Source: Acanthosepion lycidas (taxonomy: Eukaryota; Mollusca; Cephalopoda; Sepiida; Sepiidae). From it: a stretch of DNA of 64,000 bases. Both the position numbers and the translations under genes were made by a program. The notes beneath the pieces were generated by a model. That model was not told the DNA's origin. It did no database searches and saw only the letters and a program-made list of their open reading frames with translations. Shown here in pieces: positions 41,531 through 52,084 of this stretch; positions within the stretch are counted from its first letter, which is position 1; every line of letters begins with the position of its first letter. The DNA is taken from positions 29,892,313 to 29,956,312 of the forward strand of contig OZ010605.1 of assembly GCA_963932145.1 (NCBI GenBank), given 5' to 3'.

Positions 41531-42779
41531 TTAACATAATAGAAACGTGTCGATTGGGATAAAAACAAACGAACTTTTTGCAAGCGTATAAATTTAGCCA
41601 TATTGCTCTAAACTTTTTTTGGATTTACGATTTGTTATAGTTCTGTGTTTTTTTTTTAATTAAATTAAATAAAGTTTGAGCATATTTTTCATTATGTCCA
41701 TCAAATTAAATTTGTTAAAGCTTTGAAACCCACTTCAATTTAAATGAGATGGTGCTTAAGATGGCCGACCCTCATTTAAATACACATCGGCTGCAGAACT
41801 CAATGTATAAACCGTTGTTCAGGCTGATATGAGAAACGTGAACTTTGAGATCAAACTCCTTTGTCGAAAATTTACTCACAAAACCCAACTAATTACCCAC
41901 TGAAAGGTTGTCAACACCTAATCAAGGAAAAATTGTCACTTCATATATTTACTCACTACCGCAACAGCTCCTCCATATTGCTTGCTTTCTTTCCAAGCAT
42001 GACAGAGCCGCCGTTTTCAGTCCCTCGACCCCAGAACATGCCACCGATTCAACCATTATTGATTGATATTCGACTGTGGACACCTGCTGATTTAATTTGC
42101 AGCAATGGATAAATTCTTTTTCCCTGTTCATTCATTCCGCAAATCCAATATCTAGCGGGCACTTTATCACTAGCCCTAATGGTGTCCCACGGGAGGGGTG
42201 ACTCGACTGCCGATCTTGGCAAGTTATCAATGTTAAGAGGGGTCTTATCGATAAAATGGCAAAACTGTTTGCTTACCCCGTTCCCAGTTCACACTTTTAC
42301 GTGTTCGTCTGTCTGTCTGTTAAGCCGCTTTTCCATCTGTCTGTCTGTATGTTCGTTTATCCATGTCCCCGACACACCCACCCTACACTCGCAGCTTCAT
42401 TGAAAATGCACTTTTACAAGGAACGGACAAATGGGAATCACACCGTTTGAACTCACTTGTGAGTGTCTACTGGGGGACAAAATGACCTGTTTCTACGTTT
42501 TTGCCCAAGGGTTTTAGTAGAAAGTCATACTGGATGTGGACTAATTTTCAGTAGGAATGAACGAGAAAATTAAGGACTCTAGGATCGCAGCATAGAAATG
42601 CTACTACTTCTGTCCCATAATAATTGCTCCCTTTAGAATAAAAAATATATATTCAAATGCAAAACCTATTATAGCTCACAGTATATTTTCCAACAAAATT
42701 TATACACTCTTCCTCAAGACTGTATATTATTCTACTGTTAGATGGTCATGGAATATTAATCAATATACTTTAACATTAT
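41531..42779. other. Long stretch with no recognised element
   Basis: About 1.25 kb of relatively complex, less AT-rich sequence (42.0-42.4 kb). The frames 41861-42112 and 42179-42403 show no family motif and no neighbouring splice-consistent exon that I can identify. This is one of the better places to look for host sequence. Confidence 0.4.
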
Positions 42780-42985
42780 TACACTATTTCAGTGATTTCG
42801 ATTTGTAAATCCCCCAAATTAATGGTAATTTTAACTGTTCCCTTATAAGGAAACATTCGGTATTCATTGACTGAGCAGGAATTGCTAATCGGGTTACGTT
42901 TTTCTTCTGTTCCCTCACCATTGGGCTCATACTTCCCTGGCTTTTACCGGGAAAGTTAAAAATTAATATTAGCTCAAGCCCCAGT
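42780..42985 (+). repeat. Repeat family W
   Basis: 'TTAATGGTAATTTTAACTGTTCCCTTATAAGGAA' type block, then 'GGTATTCATTGACTGAGCAGG'. Related copies occur at 43.50, 44.20 and 58.01 kb. TTCCTTATAAGGAA is a small palindrome at its centre. Confidence 0.65.
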
Positions 42986-43480
42986 GGGCCATCCCCCCAG
43001 GCAGTATCTCTCCTTCGGGAGGGGTCGGGTGTCATTACCCGGCGCCTGAAGCGATCCCAAAAGGGTAACTCCCTAAGGGGCTTGAGAAATATTTCCACGC
43101 TATTGCCAGTAAACCATCTTTAAACCTCGTCCATGTGTCACGTTCAGTAGCGACGTGGGTGCTTTGAAAAGTCAAGCATGTCATTGAGCTGGGATCAAAG
43201 TATAGTATCTACCTTCGGGCGGACAAACTAAATTTTATATCTCAACTGTGCTTCTGTCTTCGGATCTGACACAACAAATAAATAAGGTATGCTTGGTGCC
43301 GGGGATTCCAACTCTGCGGCAGCACTTCCCTCATTGCACGAAAATAGGTAGTTGGAATATTAAAGCCAGCCTGACGTTGATTGTGGGGAGGAAGCAATTT
43401 TTGGACTTGCTCATGTGCACGCATTTGGGATCCCTACTTTAAACCGGTCTTGTGCTATATCTCGTAACCGTGTGGGAGAT
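42986..43480. repeat. GC-rich region related to the 26.5-kb repeat
   Basis: Contains CTCCTTCGGGAGGGGTCGGG, 'CTACCTTCGGGCGGACAAAC', 'GATCCCTACTTTAAACCGGTCTTGTGC', which echo the 'GCCTTCGGGCGGGGAGG' and 'TAAACCGGCCTTGTGCC' blocks of the GC-rich array. It is too diverged to delimit units. Confidence 0.5.
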
Positions 43481-43640
43481 AAGTCAATACGAAGTACAGT
43501 ATCTCATCTCCTAATCTCTAATGTTAACGGTAATTTTAAACGTTTCCTTATAAGGAAACATTTTTCTACTTTTTCCAATGCTACTCGAGTTACACTTATT
43601 TCCCTTCCTGGCTGTCGGGCTGGGATCAAAGTGTAGTTAC
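43481..43640 (+). repeat. Repeat family W
   Basis: 'AATGTTAACGGTAATTTTAAACG', TTCCTTATAAGGAA, and 'CCTGGCTGTCGGGCTGGGATCAAAGTGTAGT', which recurs at 43.19 and 44.16 kb. Confidence 0.65.
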
Positions 43641-44100
43641 TGTTCTCCTCAAATCTAATGATAATGCTAATATGAATCCTCCTAACTAGCAGTGAATGCT
43701 GAATAATTTCCTCACAGATGAAAAAGTGACCAGAGCCGGTTATAGAAAAGGATTCTGGGAATGTCATGGAAAGAGCCTGTAAGCAACGAGGAAGTGTTAT
43801 GAAAATTGAAATAAAATACCTTACAATTTTGAAGCAGAAATTTGAAAATACCTTGCACACATAAGGAGGAAAGAAGCCTTGGTAAATGTATCACTCACAA
43901 GACATACGAGAGATTGCAAAGGTTTAAAAAAAAAACAAATATTGACAAGAGCTACAAATGATAGGAAGTCGTGGAAAGCCATGATCGTTCAAGTCCTGAA
44001 GCGACAGAGCACATAGAAGAAGAAGAAGAAGAAGAAGAAGAAGAAGAAGAAGAAGAAGAAGAAAGAAGAAGAAGAAGAAGAAGAAGAAGAAGAAGAAAAT
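43641..44100 (+). pseudogene. LINE family C ORF2 tail with (AAG)n 3' tail
   Basis: Broken frames read LTDEKVTRAGYRKGFWECHG, LAHIRRKEALVNVSLTRHTR, TRATNDRKSWKAMIVQVLKR QST then (AAG)n (44018-44098). This is the 'FLGHIMRKEGLENLTLTG...ATKDRKLWRAMIADVLKGHGT' C-terminus, here with a trinucleotide repeat as the element's 3' tail. Confidence 0.8.
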
Positions 44101-44129
44101 AATTAAGCGATCAATCTTTGCATATTTAC

Positions 44130-44300
44130 TAAGCTTTATATTTCACTTTCTGGCTATCGTGCTGGGATCAAATTGTAGTATCTGTTCTCCTCATCGCTAA
44201 TAGTAATATTAATCGTTTGTTTATAAGGAAAATTTCGGTTTTTATTGACCGAGCATTGCTACCGTTGGTTGAAATTTCTGAAAGTTTTCCCTTAAAACAA
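44130..44300 (+). repeat. Repeat family W
   Basis: 'CTGGCTATCGTGCTGGGATCAAATTGTAGTATCTGTTCTCCTC' type sequence, then 'TTATAAGGAAAATTTCGGT' and 'ATTGACCGAGCATTGCTACC'. Confidence 0.65.
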
Positions 44301-44814
44301 TTTTTCAGAAAAGTACAGTCCCCGTGTTCAATAACTATTATCTCCCTTCCCAATACTGATGAGAGCTTCTTTCTTAACAATTTGTTCGAAGTAGTGTAAA
44401 ATGAGAGTATAGCTTAGTACAATAAATTTTCACTAATATAATTTTTTGGGGAAAAATTAAGTTTTATTCTTTAGCATACAAAAAACTCCTACTATTAAAA
44501 AAAACACTTTAACGATTAAAATAAAAAAAATACTTATTAAAAATGCAATATTGTTTTTTGCATATCTTTACTTTAATTTTTTGTATTTCATCGATTGGTT
44601 TACGAAATTGAACAAAAAGTAATCGCCAACTACAGACTGATAGACAGATTTTTGTATGTCCTGTGCACACTACATATATACATATATATATATATTATTC
44701 CTATAGTCAGTAATAGGTAATAGGGAGTGTCGAACATTCCATTACAACACTGGTAATCTTTTTTTTTTTCAAAAATGTATTGCTGGTATTAAAATATTAT
44801 TTATGTTTTGACTC
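44301..44814. other. Unassigned AT-rich stretch
   Basis: No recognised feature. Confidence 0.4.
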
Positions 44815-44954
44815 CTTTTGGGGTTTAAGTATTTGCCGATAGCTAGGACTCTGACAGGTGCTACCACCCCGGTTCAGGGTGGACCTGGGAACAACAACAA
44901 TTAAGAGGTGGTTCCACGCTCCTCAAAACCTCCTGATCAAAAGCCTTGCTGTCG
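44815..44954 (+). repeat. Repeat family X, plus copy
   Basis: 'CCGATAGCTAGGACTCTGACAGGTGCTACC', 'GGTGGACCTGGGAACAAC', 'GGTGGTTCCACGCTCCTCAAAACCTCC', as at 33.69 kb. It leads into the 30-bp array, whose unit is this family's 'GGATGTAGTTTATCGTCTTA' block. Confidence 0.8.
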
Positions 44955-45299
44955 GATGTAGTTTATCGTCTTACCCAGGACGCGGATGTTGTTTATCGTC
45001 TTACCCAGGACGCGGATGTAGATTATCGTCTTACCCAGGACGCGGATGTAGATTATCGTCTTACCCAGGACGCGGATGTTGTTTATCGTCTTACCCAGGA
45101 CGAGGATGTTGTTTATCGTCTTACCCAGGACACGGATGTAGATTATCGTCTAACCCAGGACACGGATGTAGATTATCGTCTAACCCAGGACGCGGATGTA
45201 GATTATCGTCTTACCCAGGACGCAGATGTAGATTTTCGTCTAACTCAGGACGCGGATGTAGATTATCGTCTAACCCAGGACGCGGATGTCGTTTATGGG
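44955..45299. repeat. 30-bp minisatellite, about 11.5 copies
   Basis: Exact 30-bp period with unit GATTATCGTCTTACCCAGGA + CGCGGATGTA. Substitutions are few and shared between adjacent copies. Because 30 is a multiple of three, two plus-strand frames stay open (173 and 142 residues, with DADVDYRLTQ-type repeats). I regard these as translation artefacts. Confidence 0.97.
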
Positions 45300-45399
45300 T
45301 CTCAGTGGAACTACGATTTGGAGATATCATCATCAAAAAGGTATCAAGGGAGTTTTTTAACAGAAGATGGGTAATGTGACACCGAAATGCTATCGCCCA

Positions 45400-45890
45400 T
45401 TCGCATAGCAAAGATGCCTTCCAAAAGCTAAACGAAGCAGTAAAAAAACTGGAAAAATTCGTTAGACACAAAGAAAATAGCGATCAACTGCTACGTAATA
45501 TCAGTCTTCTTATATGGTAGTCAATATTGAACAATTTCTTCACAAATGTTTGTTTCTATAGAAGGATGCTGAGAATGCCATGGACGGAAAGCATAAGCAA
45601 CGAAGAAGTCTTAAGGAAAATGGAAACATTTATAGTTCGAACAAGAAAGAAACATCTAATAATTCTTGTACACATAATGAATAATGATGTTTGGAGAACT
45701 TAACACTCACATGAAATATTGAAAGAAAAAGGACGATAGGAGGTAATGGGTTATCGACCTGACAAGCTTGTGAGAATGGATAGCAGAACAAGGTATTCGA
45801 GGAGTTGAATGAAAACAAACGTTACTTAAAGCTACAATGATAGAAAGATGTGGAGAGCCATGATCGCCCATAGAGAAAAAATAGTAATAT
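45400..45890 (+). pseudogene. LINE family C ORF2 C-terminal relic
   Basis: Frames read AFQKLNEAVKKLEKFVRHKE ('AFQKLSKVLRNRKISLETKK'), ISLLIW, then KDAENAMDGKHKQRRS, CTHNE, CLENLTLT, and KDVESHDRP at the end. The order matches 'ILLYGSECWTI...RISWTDSVSNEEVL...LGHIMRKEGLENLTLTG...DRKLWRAMIA'. At least four frame breaks. Confidence 0.75.
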
Positions 45891-46027
45891 GTGAAATAGT
45901 CTTAATTTGTAGATATTTCTGTATTATTCATTTCTGACTAAAATTTATTTCCTTTTATTTATTTTATGTTTTATATCTAATATTTATAAGCGATAACTAT
46001 CTTAAATTGTTTTAATTTATTAGGCGA

Positions 46028-46029
46028 TG

Positions 46030-46087
<58 letters not shown>

Positions 46088-46215
46088 TCCTTGAGTTACA
46101 GCTGCACACATTTCTTTCCGGGTCCCAACCAGAGACCTAAGATCATAAATCATGACATCATCTACTCGTCATTTTTTGGGATAAAAAAACAAACTCATAC
46201 ATATTTTATAAATCA
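46028..46215 (-). mobile_element. LINE family E 3' UTR with (AAT)n tail
   Basis: The 'CACATTTCTTTCCGGGTCCCAACC' 3' UTR block is present on the plus-strand view, preceded by (ATT)n at 46028-46086, which is the minus-strand tail. Fourth family E copy in the window. Confidence 0.8.
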
Positions 46216-46219
46216 CATT

Positions 46220-46302
46220 GAAACACTGGAAGTTAAGCAATGTCGAAAGTGGTCAGGATCTAGATAGGTGACAGCATGGGAATAACCAGGTGTTGTAAGC
46301 TT
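46220..46302 (+). ncRNA. 5S rRNA-derived segment (3' two-thirds)
   Basis: The segment reads GAAGTTAAGCAATGTCGAAA, then GATCTAGATAGGTGACAGCA and TGGGAATAACCAGGTGTTGT AAGCTT. It aligns with the eukaryotic 5S rRNA from its internal control region to the 3' end (AAGTTAAGCAACGTCGGG; GGATGGGTGACCGCCTGGGA; ATACCGGGTGTTGTAGGCTT). About one base in seven differs, so it is a pseudogene or SINE head and not a functional 5S gene. It joins a tRNA-type SINE directly. Confidence 0.88.
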
Positions 46303-46460
46303 GGATGTGCGTGTGGTGTAATGGATAACTGCTTGGCGGGTGGGATAGCCGTGTTCCAATTCCAGGCAGGCTCGTTATATTCACTTACGAACAAATATAC
46401 TTGGGAAAGGTATGGCTCCACCTATCCCCATCTATGGGTTAATTAGTATGGCTTGTATCA
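46303..46460 (+). mobile_element. tRNA-derived SINE (family 2) fused to 5S segment
   Basis: GTGTGGTGTAATGGATAACT (A-box-like), GTGTTCCAATTCC (B-box-like, decayed), 'ATTCACTTACGAACAAATATA', 'CCCCATCTATGGGTTAA'. The 5S-like piece is immediately 5'. This looks like a composite SINE or an insertion beside a 5S pseudogene. Confidence 0.78.
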
Positions 46461-46685
46461 GTAAATCATTAATATCTCCCAAATATTCTTACAATATAAA
46501 AATATTTTCTGTTTTTAAATAACCTACAAAGGTTAATAAGCAGTAAAGAAAAAAACAAAAACAAATTATTCAATCGATTTTCACATACGTAAAGGGACTT
46601 GAACCGACAGAAAAGCTGTTCTAACGACCAATGCTGAGAATAGTATGTGCATAAAATGCGATCAAAAGCTAGATTGACCCTGATA

Positions 46686-46743
46686 TTAGGTTGGTGCAAA
46701 AATAATGTCGTTTTCTCACATATGTTACTATGTGAGAAAACGA
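46686..46743. mobile_element. Mariner-type MITE, 3'-truncated
   Basis: It has the left TIR TTAGGTTGGTGCAAAAATAA and the TCACATATGTTACTATGTGA core, but stops after GAGAAAACGA. The right TIR is missing. Confidence 0.9.
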
Positions 46744-46990
46744 TGGAGACTACTGAAATTTCTAAGTCATAAATTGGGATTGAAGGCTGGGAGAATCTAA
46801 TACTCAGCTGATATATTCAAGTTTAGAGAAACAGGGTGAAATGGCGAATATCCTACTTAAGGTTGAGTGATGGAGAGCGGGGTAAAGGACAGTAAATTAG
46901 ATCAAATAAAGAGAGGAAGTTGTGGAGAGGCATTATTGCCTGCGCCCTGAAGAGACACGGCTCATGTAGTAGTAGTAGTAGTAGAAGTAT
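46744..46990 (+). pseudogene. LINE family C ORF2 tail with (TAG)n
   Basis: The final portion reads RKLWRGIIACALKRHGS (about 46915-46960) and then (TAG)n at 46966-46985, the same terminus as other family C copies. The upstream part is degenerate. Confidence 0.65.
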
Positions 46991-47064
46991 TCGCTTTAAT
47001 TTTTTTCAATTTGTAAAATGAAACATTTTCACTGTTGTTCAGTTTTATCAAAGTTTTTCATATT

Positions 47065-47740
47065 GATTATTTTTAATCATATCACCCCAGTAAAGCCACT
47101 AAGACACAAGGGGTTAATGAGTGTGAAAAAAAAAAGAAAAAAAAGAGAAACATTATTAAGGAGCAAGAACAATAGAAGAGCAAACAAGAGGACAAAAGAT
47201 GACATTGCATTCAAAATGGCTGCATAGCATGGAGCCGGTAGAGCATTCTACAAGCCAGACGTGTGAGAAAAAGAAACTGTTAGCATAGAACGTACGGTAA
47301 TATCTAGCAAATTCAACATTAAAAATTAATGAGACCTTGCCACCAATCTCGTACTGCGCTTAAAATCATAAATTCTAGGTACCAGAGCGAAGTGTTCACC
47401 AGAACAATTACAATGAAAGGCACACGGAAGCCATATTACGGCGGTGAGAAAGTGGTTGAAGACGAAACGCCAGGTGAGGACAAATAATATTGTTGATTTT
47501 TCTGATATTTGATAGCAATATTCAAAGCCTGGATGAATGGTAAACCCATAGATATGTAAGATGGATTCAAGAAAGAAAATTGTCTAGCACGACAAAGAAC
47601 CAACTTTCTTAGCAGCAAATCTGGATTCAATATAATCTTTCCACTTTATGTTAGCCGACAACGTTATCTGGAGAAGGAGCAACGAGTCACATTCATGGAG
47701 GTTTTGTTGCTTTTTATCTGAAAAATTTTGTTCTTCCATG
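47065..47740 (-). pseudogene. LINE family A RT C-terminal domain and 3' UTR
   Basis: Minus-strand frames: CDSLLLLQITLSANIKWKDY IESRFAAKKVGSLSCRARQF (47710-47590), STTFSPP, then SAVRDWWQGLINF and SRVWLVECSTGSML (decayed 'TSRLWNSLPASCF'), followed by the 3' UTR with 'GTAAAGCCACTAAGACACAAGG' in plus view and 'CATTATTAAGGAGCAAGAAC', the precursor-like sequence of the 60.5-kb minisatellite. Confidence 0.85.
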
Positions 47741-48382
47741 TGTCGTGTCTCTCCCCAAGTTTCTATTCTCACAGCGCTTAGTAACGTTAGCCTTTTTTAC
47801 CAACACCACAACCCCGGTTCCGCCACCCATTCACAAAAGACGGTAAAGTAGGTGACCTTCTACCTTCCGTATTCAAGCCCTCTTGTCTGTTTCTAATTCC
47901 ATTGCCTTCAGTTTCCTCCTCTTCTAAGAAGACATTGTTCAGTACTTCCGGTCAAACGGGAAGATTCAGAATGCATAGTAGTTTAGCAATTTTGTCTTGT
48001 TTTGCGATAAAATGAACAAAAGATAACGAGAAGTAGAAATTAATAATAAAATATTTTTCTATATCTTATATAATGTTGTATGAATGCTTCACTACTTAAT
48101 GTAGAATATATATATAAAAAAAACTGACAAGAGGAAAAGTTCTTGTGGTTACTATGCCACTTCCATCAAGTATTCTTTCTACACAAGTATTCTTTCTGTT
48201 TGCGACTTAATAATTTGCAAATTGTTGCTCATTAACCCTGAATTCGATGGTCTGGAAACTCTCATGCCCCGACATTTCTTAATCTGCAGCCATTAGTTTA
48301 CAAATCGATCTCAAAAGGTCTTCGATTCAGTTTCAACCATAATGCACCAATTTATAAACCATCATACTGATCTGGAAACCGG
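47741..48382. other. Unassigned stretch
   Basis: No recognised element. 'CAAGTATTCTTTCT' is tandemly doubled at 48167-48198. Confidence 0.4.
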
Positions 48383-48595
48383 ATATGGGTGTAATGGCTA
48401 GCGACCCGGGATTTTAATCGGGAGAGCCAAGTTCGAATCTAATCGAGTATATTATATTCCGTTACGCGAAAATATCCTTGTAAAATGTATGAAACTATCT
48501 CCTCTCTCACGTACCCAGGTATGGATTAAAACACCTGGAAATATCATTATCTCCGAAAAATTGTTAATGCAATATTCGCTCTCATTATTTTTTTT

Positions 48596-48658
<63 letters not shown>

Positions 48659-48700
48659 CCGAAACATGTTTTAAATCACCCACAAAAGGTTGATAAGCCG
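48383..48700 (+). mobile_element. tRNA-derived SINE (family 2) with internal (AT)n
   Basis: GGGTGTAATGGCTAGCGACC (A-box), CAAGTTCGAATCTAAT (B-box), 'TCCGTTACGCGAAAATA', then poly-T and (AT)n at 48600-48653, and a tail 'CACAAAAGGTTGATAAGCCG' as found at 22.8 and 0.05 kb. Confidence 0.75.
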
Positions 48701-49260
48701 TATAAAAATCATTCAGCTGAAACTTCTCAAAAGATTAATGTTTTTATTGCATCTTTACATTTATAGGTAAATAACCCAATAGCCTCAGTTGGCAACCAAC
48801 CTAAAAGAAGGAAAACTCTGAATTAAAACCAGCCTGTTGCTTTGTAGGTCCTGTCTCTTTAGGTTAGAAGGTAATTTAAAAAAAAAAACAAATCCAACCT
48901 CATATGTTTCCCATTTCGAAACGCGACATAAAATAAGTCCTCGGGCTGTTTTCGAACAAACACGAGACAGGAACAAGACACGGCGTCGTGGAGCTCCCTC
49001 ATTTCGGACCAGCCGCCATTGGCTGCATCAGCCAGGGCACTTTAGGGAAGACTACTGCTATGTCAAATTGTGTTTCATACAACCAAGTAAAAAGTAGAAG
49101 CAATTAATTTTTATTTCTTAACACTTGTATATCATGGCTGATGCTAACCTCCAGAAGAGTCACACATTGGCCCTTCTCGCGCTAACATTTTCTGCCGACA
49201 TGTTTTGAATGAATTGCTAGGTCAGCTATTGGAAAAATTATTTCCCTGTGTCATGCTAGA
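48701..49260. other. Unassigned stretch
   Basis: A frame at 48837-49097 shows no known motif. Confidence 0.4.
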
Positions 49261-49735
49261 CAATTGCTGCCATATCTGGCTTGGTGAATTTAGAGATTCC
49301 TTATAAAATCCAAAAAAGGATCTGCAATGTCATTGGTTCTGATCCGGCATCAGTCACTTTCTAACCGCCATAACGTAGCTCCCCTGTGCCTTTTCTATAA
49401 ATATTTTCATGATAATTGTTCAGATGAACATACTCTGTGTTACCTGGACTTTAAGAATTTAAATGCCCTACTAGATTGGCAGCAAGGTCTCGTCAGTTCA
49501 CAATTGAAATGGCTAGATGTAACCGCCAATTCTATGTTTACAGTTTATTCTCACGCAGTTCTCGCTTGTGAGACTCTTTTCTCGCTTCTTGCTTTCCAGT
49601 AAACTTTGATTTTAAAAAATGTAAATGCAATGTCCATCAACATCATGTTTACATAATTCCTGTTCCTTTTTTGTTTTCTATCCATCAGTTTTTTTTTATA
49701 GCCTCTAATAGTCATTAATTCATTTCCTCTTTGTG
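49261..49735 (+). mobile_element. LINE family A RT C-terminal domain, plus copy
   Basis: Frames: IQKRICNVIGSD, RRHNVAPLCLFYKYFHDNCS, NLNALLDWQQGLVSSQLKWL and SRLWDSFLASCFPVNFDF. These are the same motifs as at 8.3 kb, with stops. The 3' UTR is truncated before the AT array. Confidence 0.85.
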
Positions 49736-49749
49736 GTTTCATTGTCTTG

Positions 49750-49750
<1 letters not shown>

Positions 49751-49810
<60 letters not shown>
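49751..49810. repeat. (AT)n microsatellite between convergent LINE 3' ends
   Basis: About 60 bp of AT lying between the plus family A copy on the left and the minus copy on the right. Both have their 3' ends here. Confidence 0.97.
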
Positions 49811-49812
<2 letters not shown>

Positions 49813-50479
49813 CTCTATCACCCCATGCAAGGCAGAAATGCAACACAAGGGGTTACAGCGTGTGGAAAAATTAGGAACAGAAACATTAATAATGAGCGGG
49901 AAGAGAAAAAAGGAATCAGAAGTGTAGATAGCGATTGACGTTGCATTACCAATTTTCGCAGATTAAATTTGGCTGGAAAGCATGTAGCCGGAAGAGAGTT
50001 TCACAAGCGAAAAATGCGAGAAAAGAAACCGTTAGCGTAGAATTTACGGCTACATATAGCCCGCTTACCCGCAAACTGATGAGACCATGACGCCAATCTA
50101 GTACTCCTCTTAAGTTCAAAAGGTCGAAGCACCATAACGAAGAGATCATCCGAACAGTTATCATCAATGTATTTATAGAAAAACATAGAGAGGCAAACCT
50201 TATGTCAGTGGCAAAGTGACTGAAGCCGAGCCCACAGATCAGGACCCATAATAGTGCAGATTCTTCTTTTGATTTTATTAAGGAGCTCAAGGCAAATATC
50301 AGCGGCAATGGAACATGTGATGTCAATATTCTAAGCATAGACGAATGGTAGACTGATAGATATGTATGATAGATTCTGGTTAGAAAAAATTCTTGCATAA
50401 CACAGTGAGCCATCTTTCGTATCAGTTGACGTAACAATGGATTCAATATAGTATTTTCACTATATGTCAATCGACAACG

Positions 50480-50480
<1 letters not shown>
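49811..50480 (-). pseudogene. LINE family A RT C-terminal domain, minus copy
   Basis: A 174-residue frame (50470-49946) is mostly out of register but contains RFASLCFSINTLMITVRMIS, LNLRGVLDWRHGLISLRVSG and ACETLFRLHAFQPN, i.e. 'ASLCLFYKYIHDNCSDDLF..FELKRSTRLASWSHQF..LWNSLP.SCFPAKF'. The 3' UTR 'ATGCAACACAAGGGGTTACAGC' (plus view) follows. Confidence 0.82.

Positions 50481-50481
<1 letters not shown>

Positions 50482-50551
<70 letters not shown>
50482..50551. repeat. (AT)n microsatellite
   Basis: About 70 bp of AT. Confidence 0.98.
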
Positions 50552-50554
<3 letters not shown>

Positions 50555-50690
50555 GAAACAAAGTCCGAAAATTATTTTAAGACATATCTGTTCATGTCTG
50601 CTTGAATTAAATATTTACATCTATAAAAAGAATGTATAAACATAAAAATGTCTTAAAATAATTGTCGGACTTTGCCATTTCATAATGTGT
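50551..50690. repeat. Fold-back, ~37-bp arms
   Basis: ATTATGAAACAAAGTCCGAA ..TTAAGACAT (50551-50587) pairs with ATGTCTTAAAATAATTGTCG GACTTTGCCATTTCATAAT (50649-50687). Confidence 0.9.
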
Positions 50691-51000
50691 GACGTCATTT
50701 GTTTACATTTGGATACGCCATGAGCAGATATGAATGTACGTGAGAAAATCATAGAAGATTGTAGTTTAAAGACAGTAAATTCTAACCTCTGTGGCTAAAT
50801 CGGTTAAAGGCGTGTCAGGCTATATGACGGTTCCGTATAGGATACAGGTTCGATTCCTGTCGGAAGATGTATGTTTTTATGACAATTTCGCGGACATTCA
50901 GGCCGGTAAATGTTGTTTAATACTGTTTATTATAAACAGACCGGTTACTTAAATATTTGTATCTATAAAAAGAGTGTATAAACATAAAAATGTCTATATA
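50608..51000 (+). mobile_element. tRNA-headed repeat family T, dimer-like (342-bp period)
   Basis: AAATATTTACATCTATAAAA.. ATGTATAAACATAAAAATGTCT at 50609 is repeated at 50951, 342 bp apart. Between them lie a tRNA-like head (50785-50870) and the body 'CATTCAGGCCGGTAAATGTTG'. A promoter-bearing monomer flanked by a direct repeat resembles the retrozyme layout at 5.7 and 29.1 kb, but I do not find a hammerhead in it. Confidence 0.65.
50785..50870 (+). repeat. tRNA-like Pol III head
   Basis: CTGTGGCTAAATCGGTTAAA (A-box) and ACAGGTTCGATTCCTGT (B-box with a paired T-arm). The spacing is longer than in a plain tRNA (Leu/Ser-like). The acceptor ends do not pair well, so this is a SINE-type head and not a tRNA gene. 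Confidence 0.75.
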
Positions 51001-51019
51001 TATATATATATATGCTACG

Positions 51020-52080
51020 CTAGTAAAAAAGGAAATTTTGTTTTCCATTTTTTGATATCGCTGACCAATTTACAGAGTGGTGAACTGCTGGTTTTGAGAT
51101 ATATGACTTGCCTCATATAATAATTTCTTTATATGGCCTCGTGATCTCGGGGGATTTTGGAAAGTATGTTGAAATGCTAACGGAATCTACGTCCCTATAT
51201 GGTAAACGTGGGATACCCTTAATATTTATTTTGAGAATAATTTTAAACAATCTGGAACGTGATCTCGTGTTCTGAGTCCCCTTAATTTTTAAAGATTCTC
51301 GATACAGCTATAAAATAGGAAAGACAAAGACTTTCAAAAAGAAAGAAAGAAAGAAAAGAAGAGCGTTCTTTTATAATAGTGTCATAATTGGTAAACGCAT
51401 ATTGCATCATTGTACAAATATTTCTAAGAGCTTTGTGTCTAACCTGAATCTTAAATCCTGACTTATTGTCTACTTTCAGGACCAACACCAATCGCCTTGT
51501 TGATGTTTAGTGAATCGAAAACAAAAAATATTCTGATCTGAAGAATTTTTTTCTCTGGAATCCATTGCTGGTCGGGCCGACTTTTCCAAAAGCCCGTATA
51601 TATCTTCAAAATCTAACCATTTTTTAAAGATGATCAGGCATAAAATTCAAGCTATGAATTTAGTACGGACAGAATAATGAATCACTAATTTAAATAACAC
51701 TAAAAACAAACAAAAACCAAGAGGTCTCTCTAGGACATATCTAGCTAATTTGAATATATCGAGAATAGGTTAATTCCTTTTGATCTAAATTGACAGCCAT
51801 TCAGAAGATCTATTAAGGTGTGTACATAACCACATTTCACTGGAATTACCCAAAGAGTAACAAAAAGATGTTGAATGAATTCTTGAGCTGTATAATTTTC
51901 TGAAAAATCGATCAGTGACGTTTGGCCAATGGATTTTGTGCTAAAACAGCGCATTACTTGAATATCTCAGGTGATTCTTAAAAATTGGATTTTGCTCCCA
52001 GAATATTCTGGAAATCGTGGATGAGATTAAAGAGAACATGACAAGGTAGCTGATGTCGCTCCCTTTTACTACTTTCTTTA
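51020..52080. other. Long stretch with no recognised element
   Basis: 'ATTGCTGGTCGGGC' at 51565 resembles 'TTATTGGTCGGGC' at 62.59 kb, hinting at an unnamed repeat. No gene recognised. Confidence 0.4.
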
Positions 52081-52084
52081 CCAC

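Noticed and set aside
44858-45379. 173- and 142-residue repeat proteins
   Set aside because: Two frames of the same strand are open at once over a 30-bp array, which is what a period divisible by three produces.
46220-46302. Functional 5S rRNA gene
   Set aside because: The 5' third is missing and many positions conserved across eukaryotes are changed.
50785-50870. Functional tRNA gene
   Set aside because: A and B boxes are good, but the acceptor stem is poor, the anticodon arm cannot be defined, and the sequence recurs as the head of a dispersed repeat.
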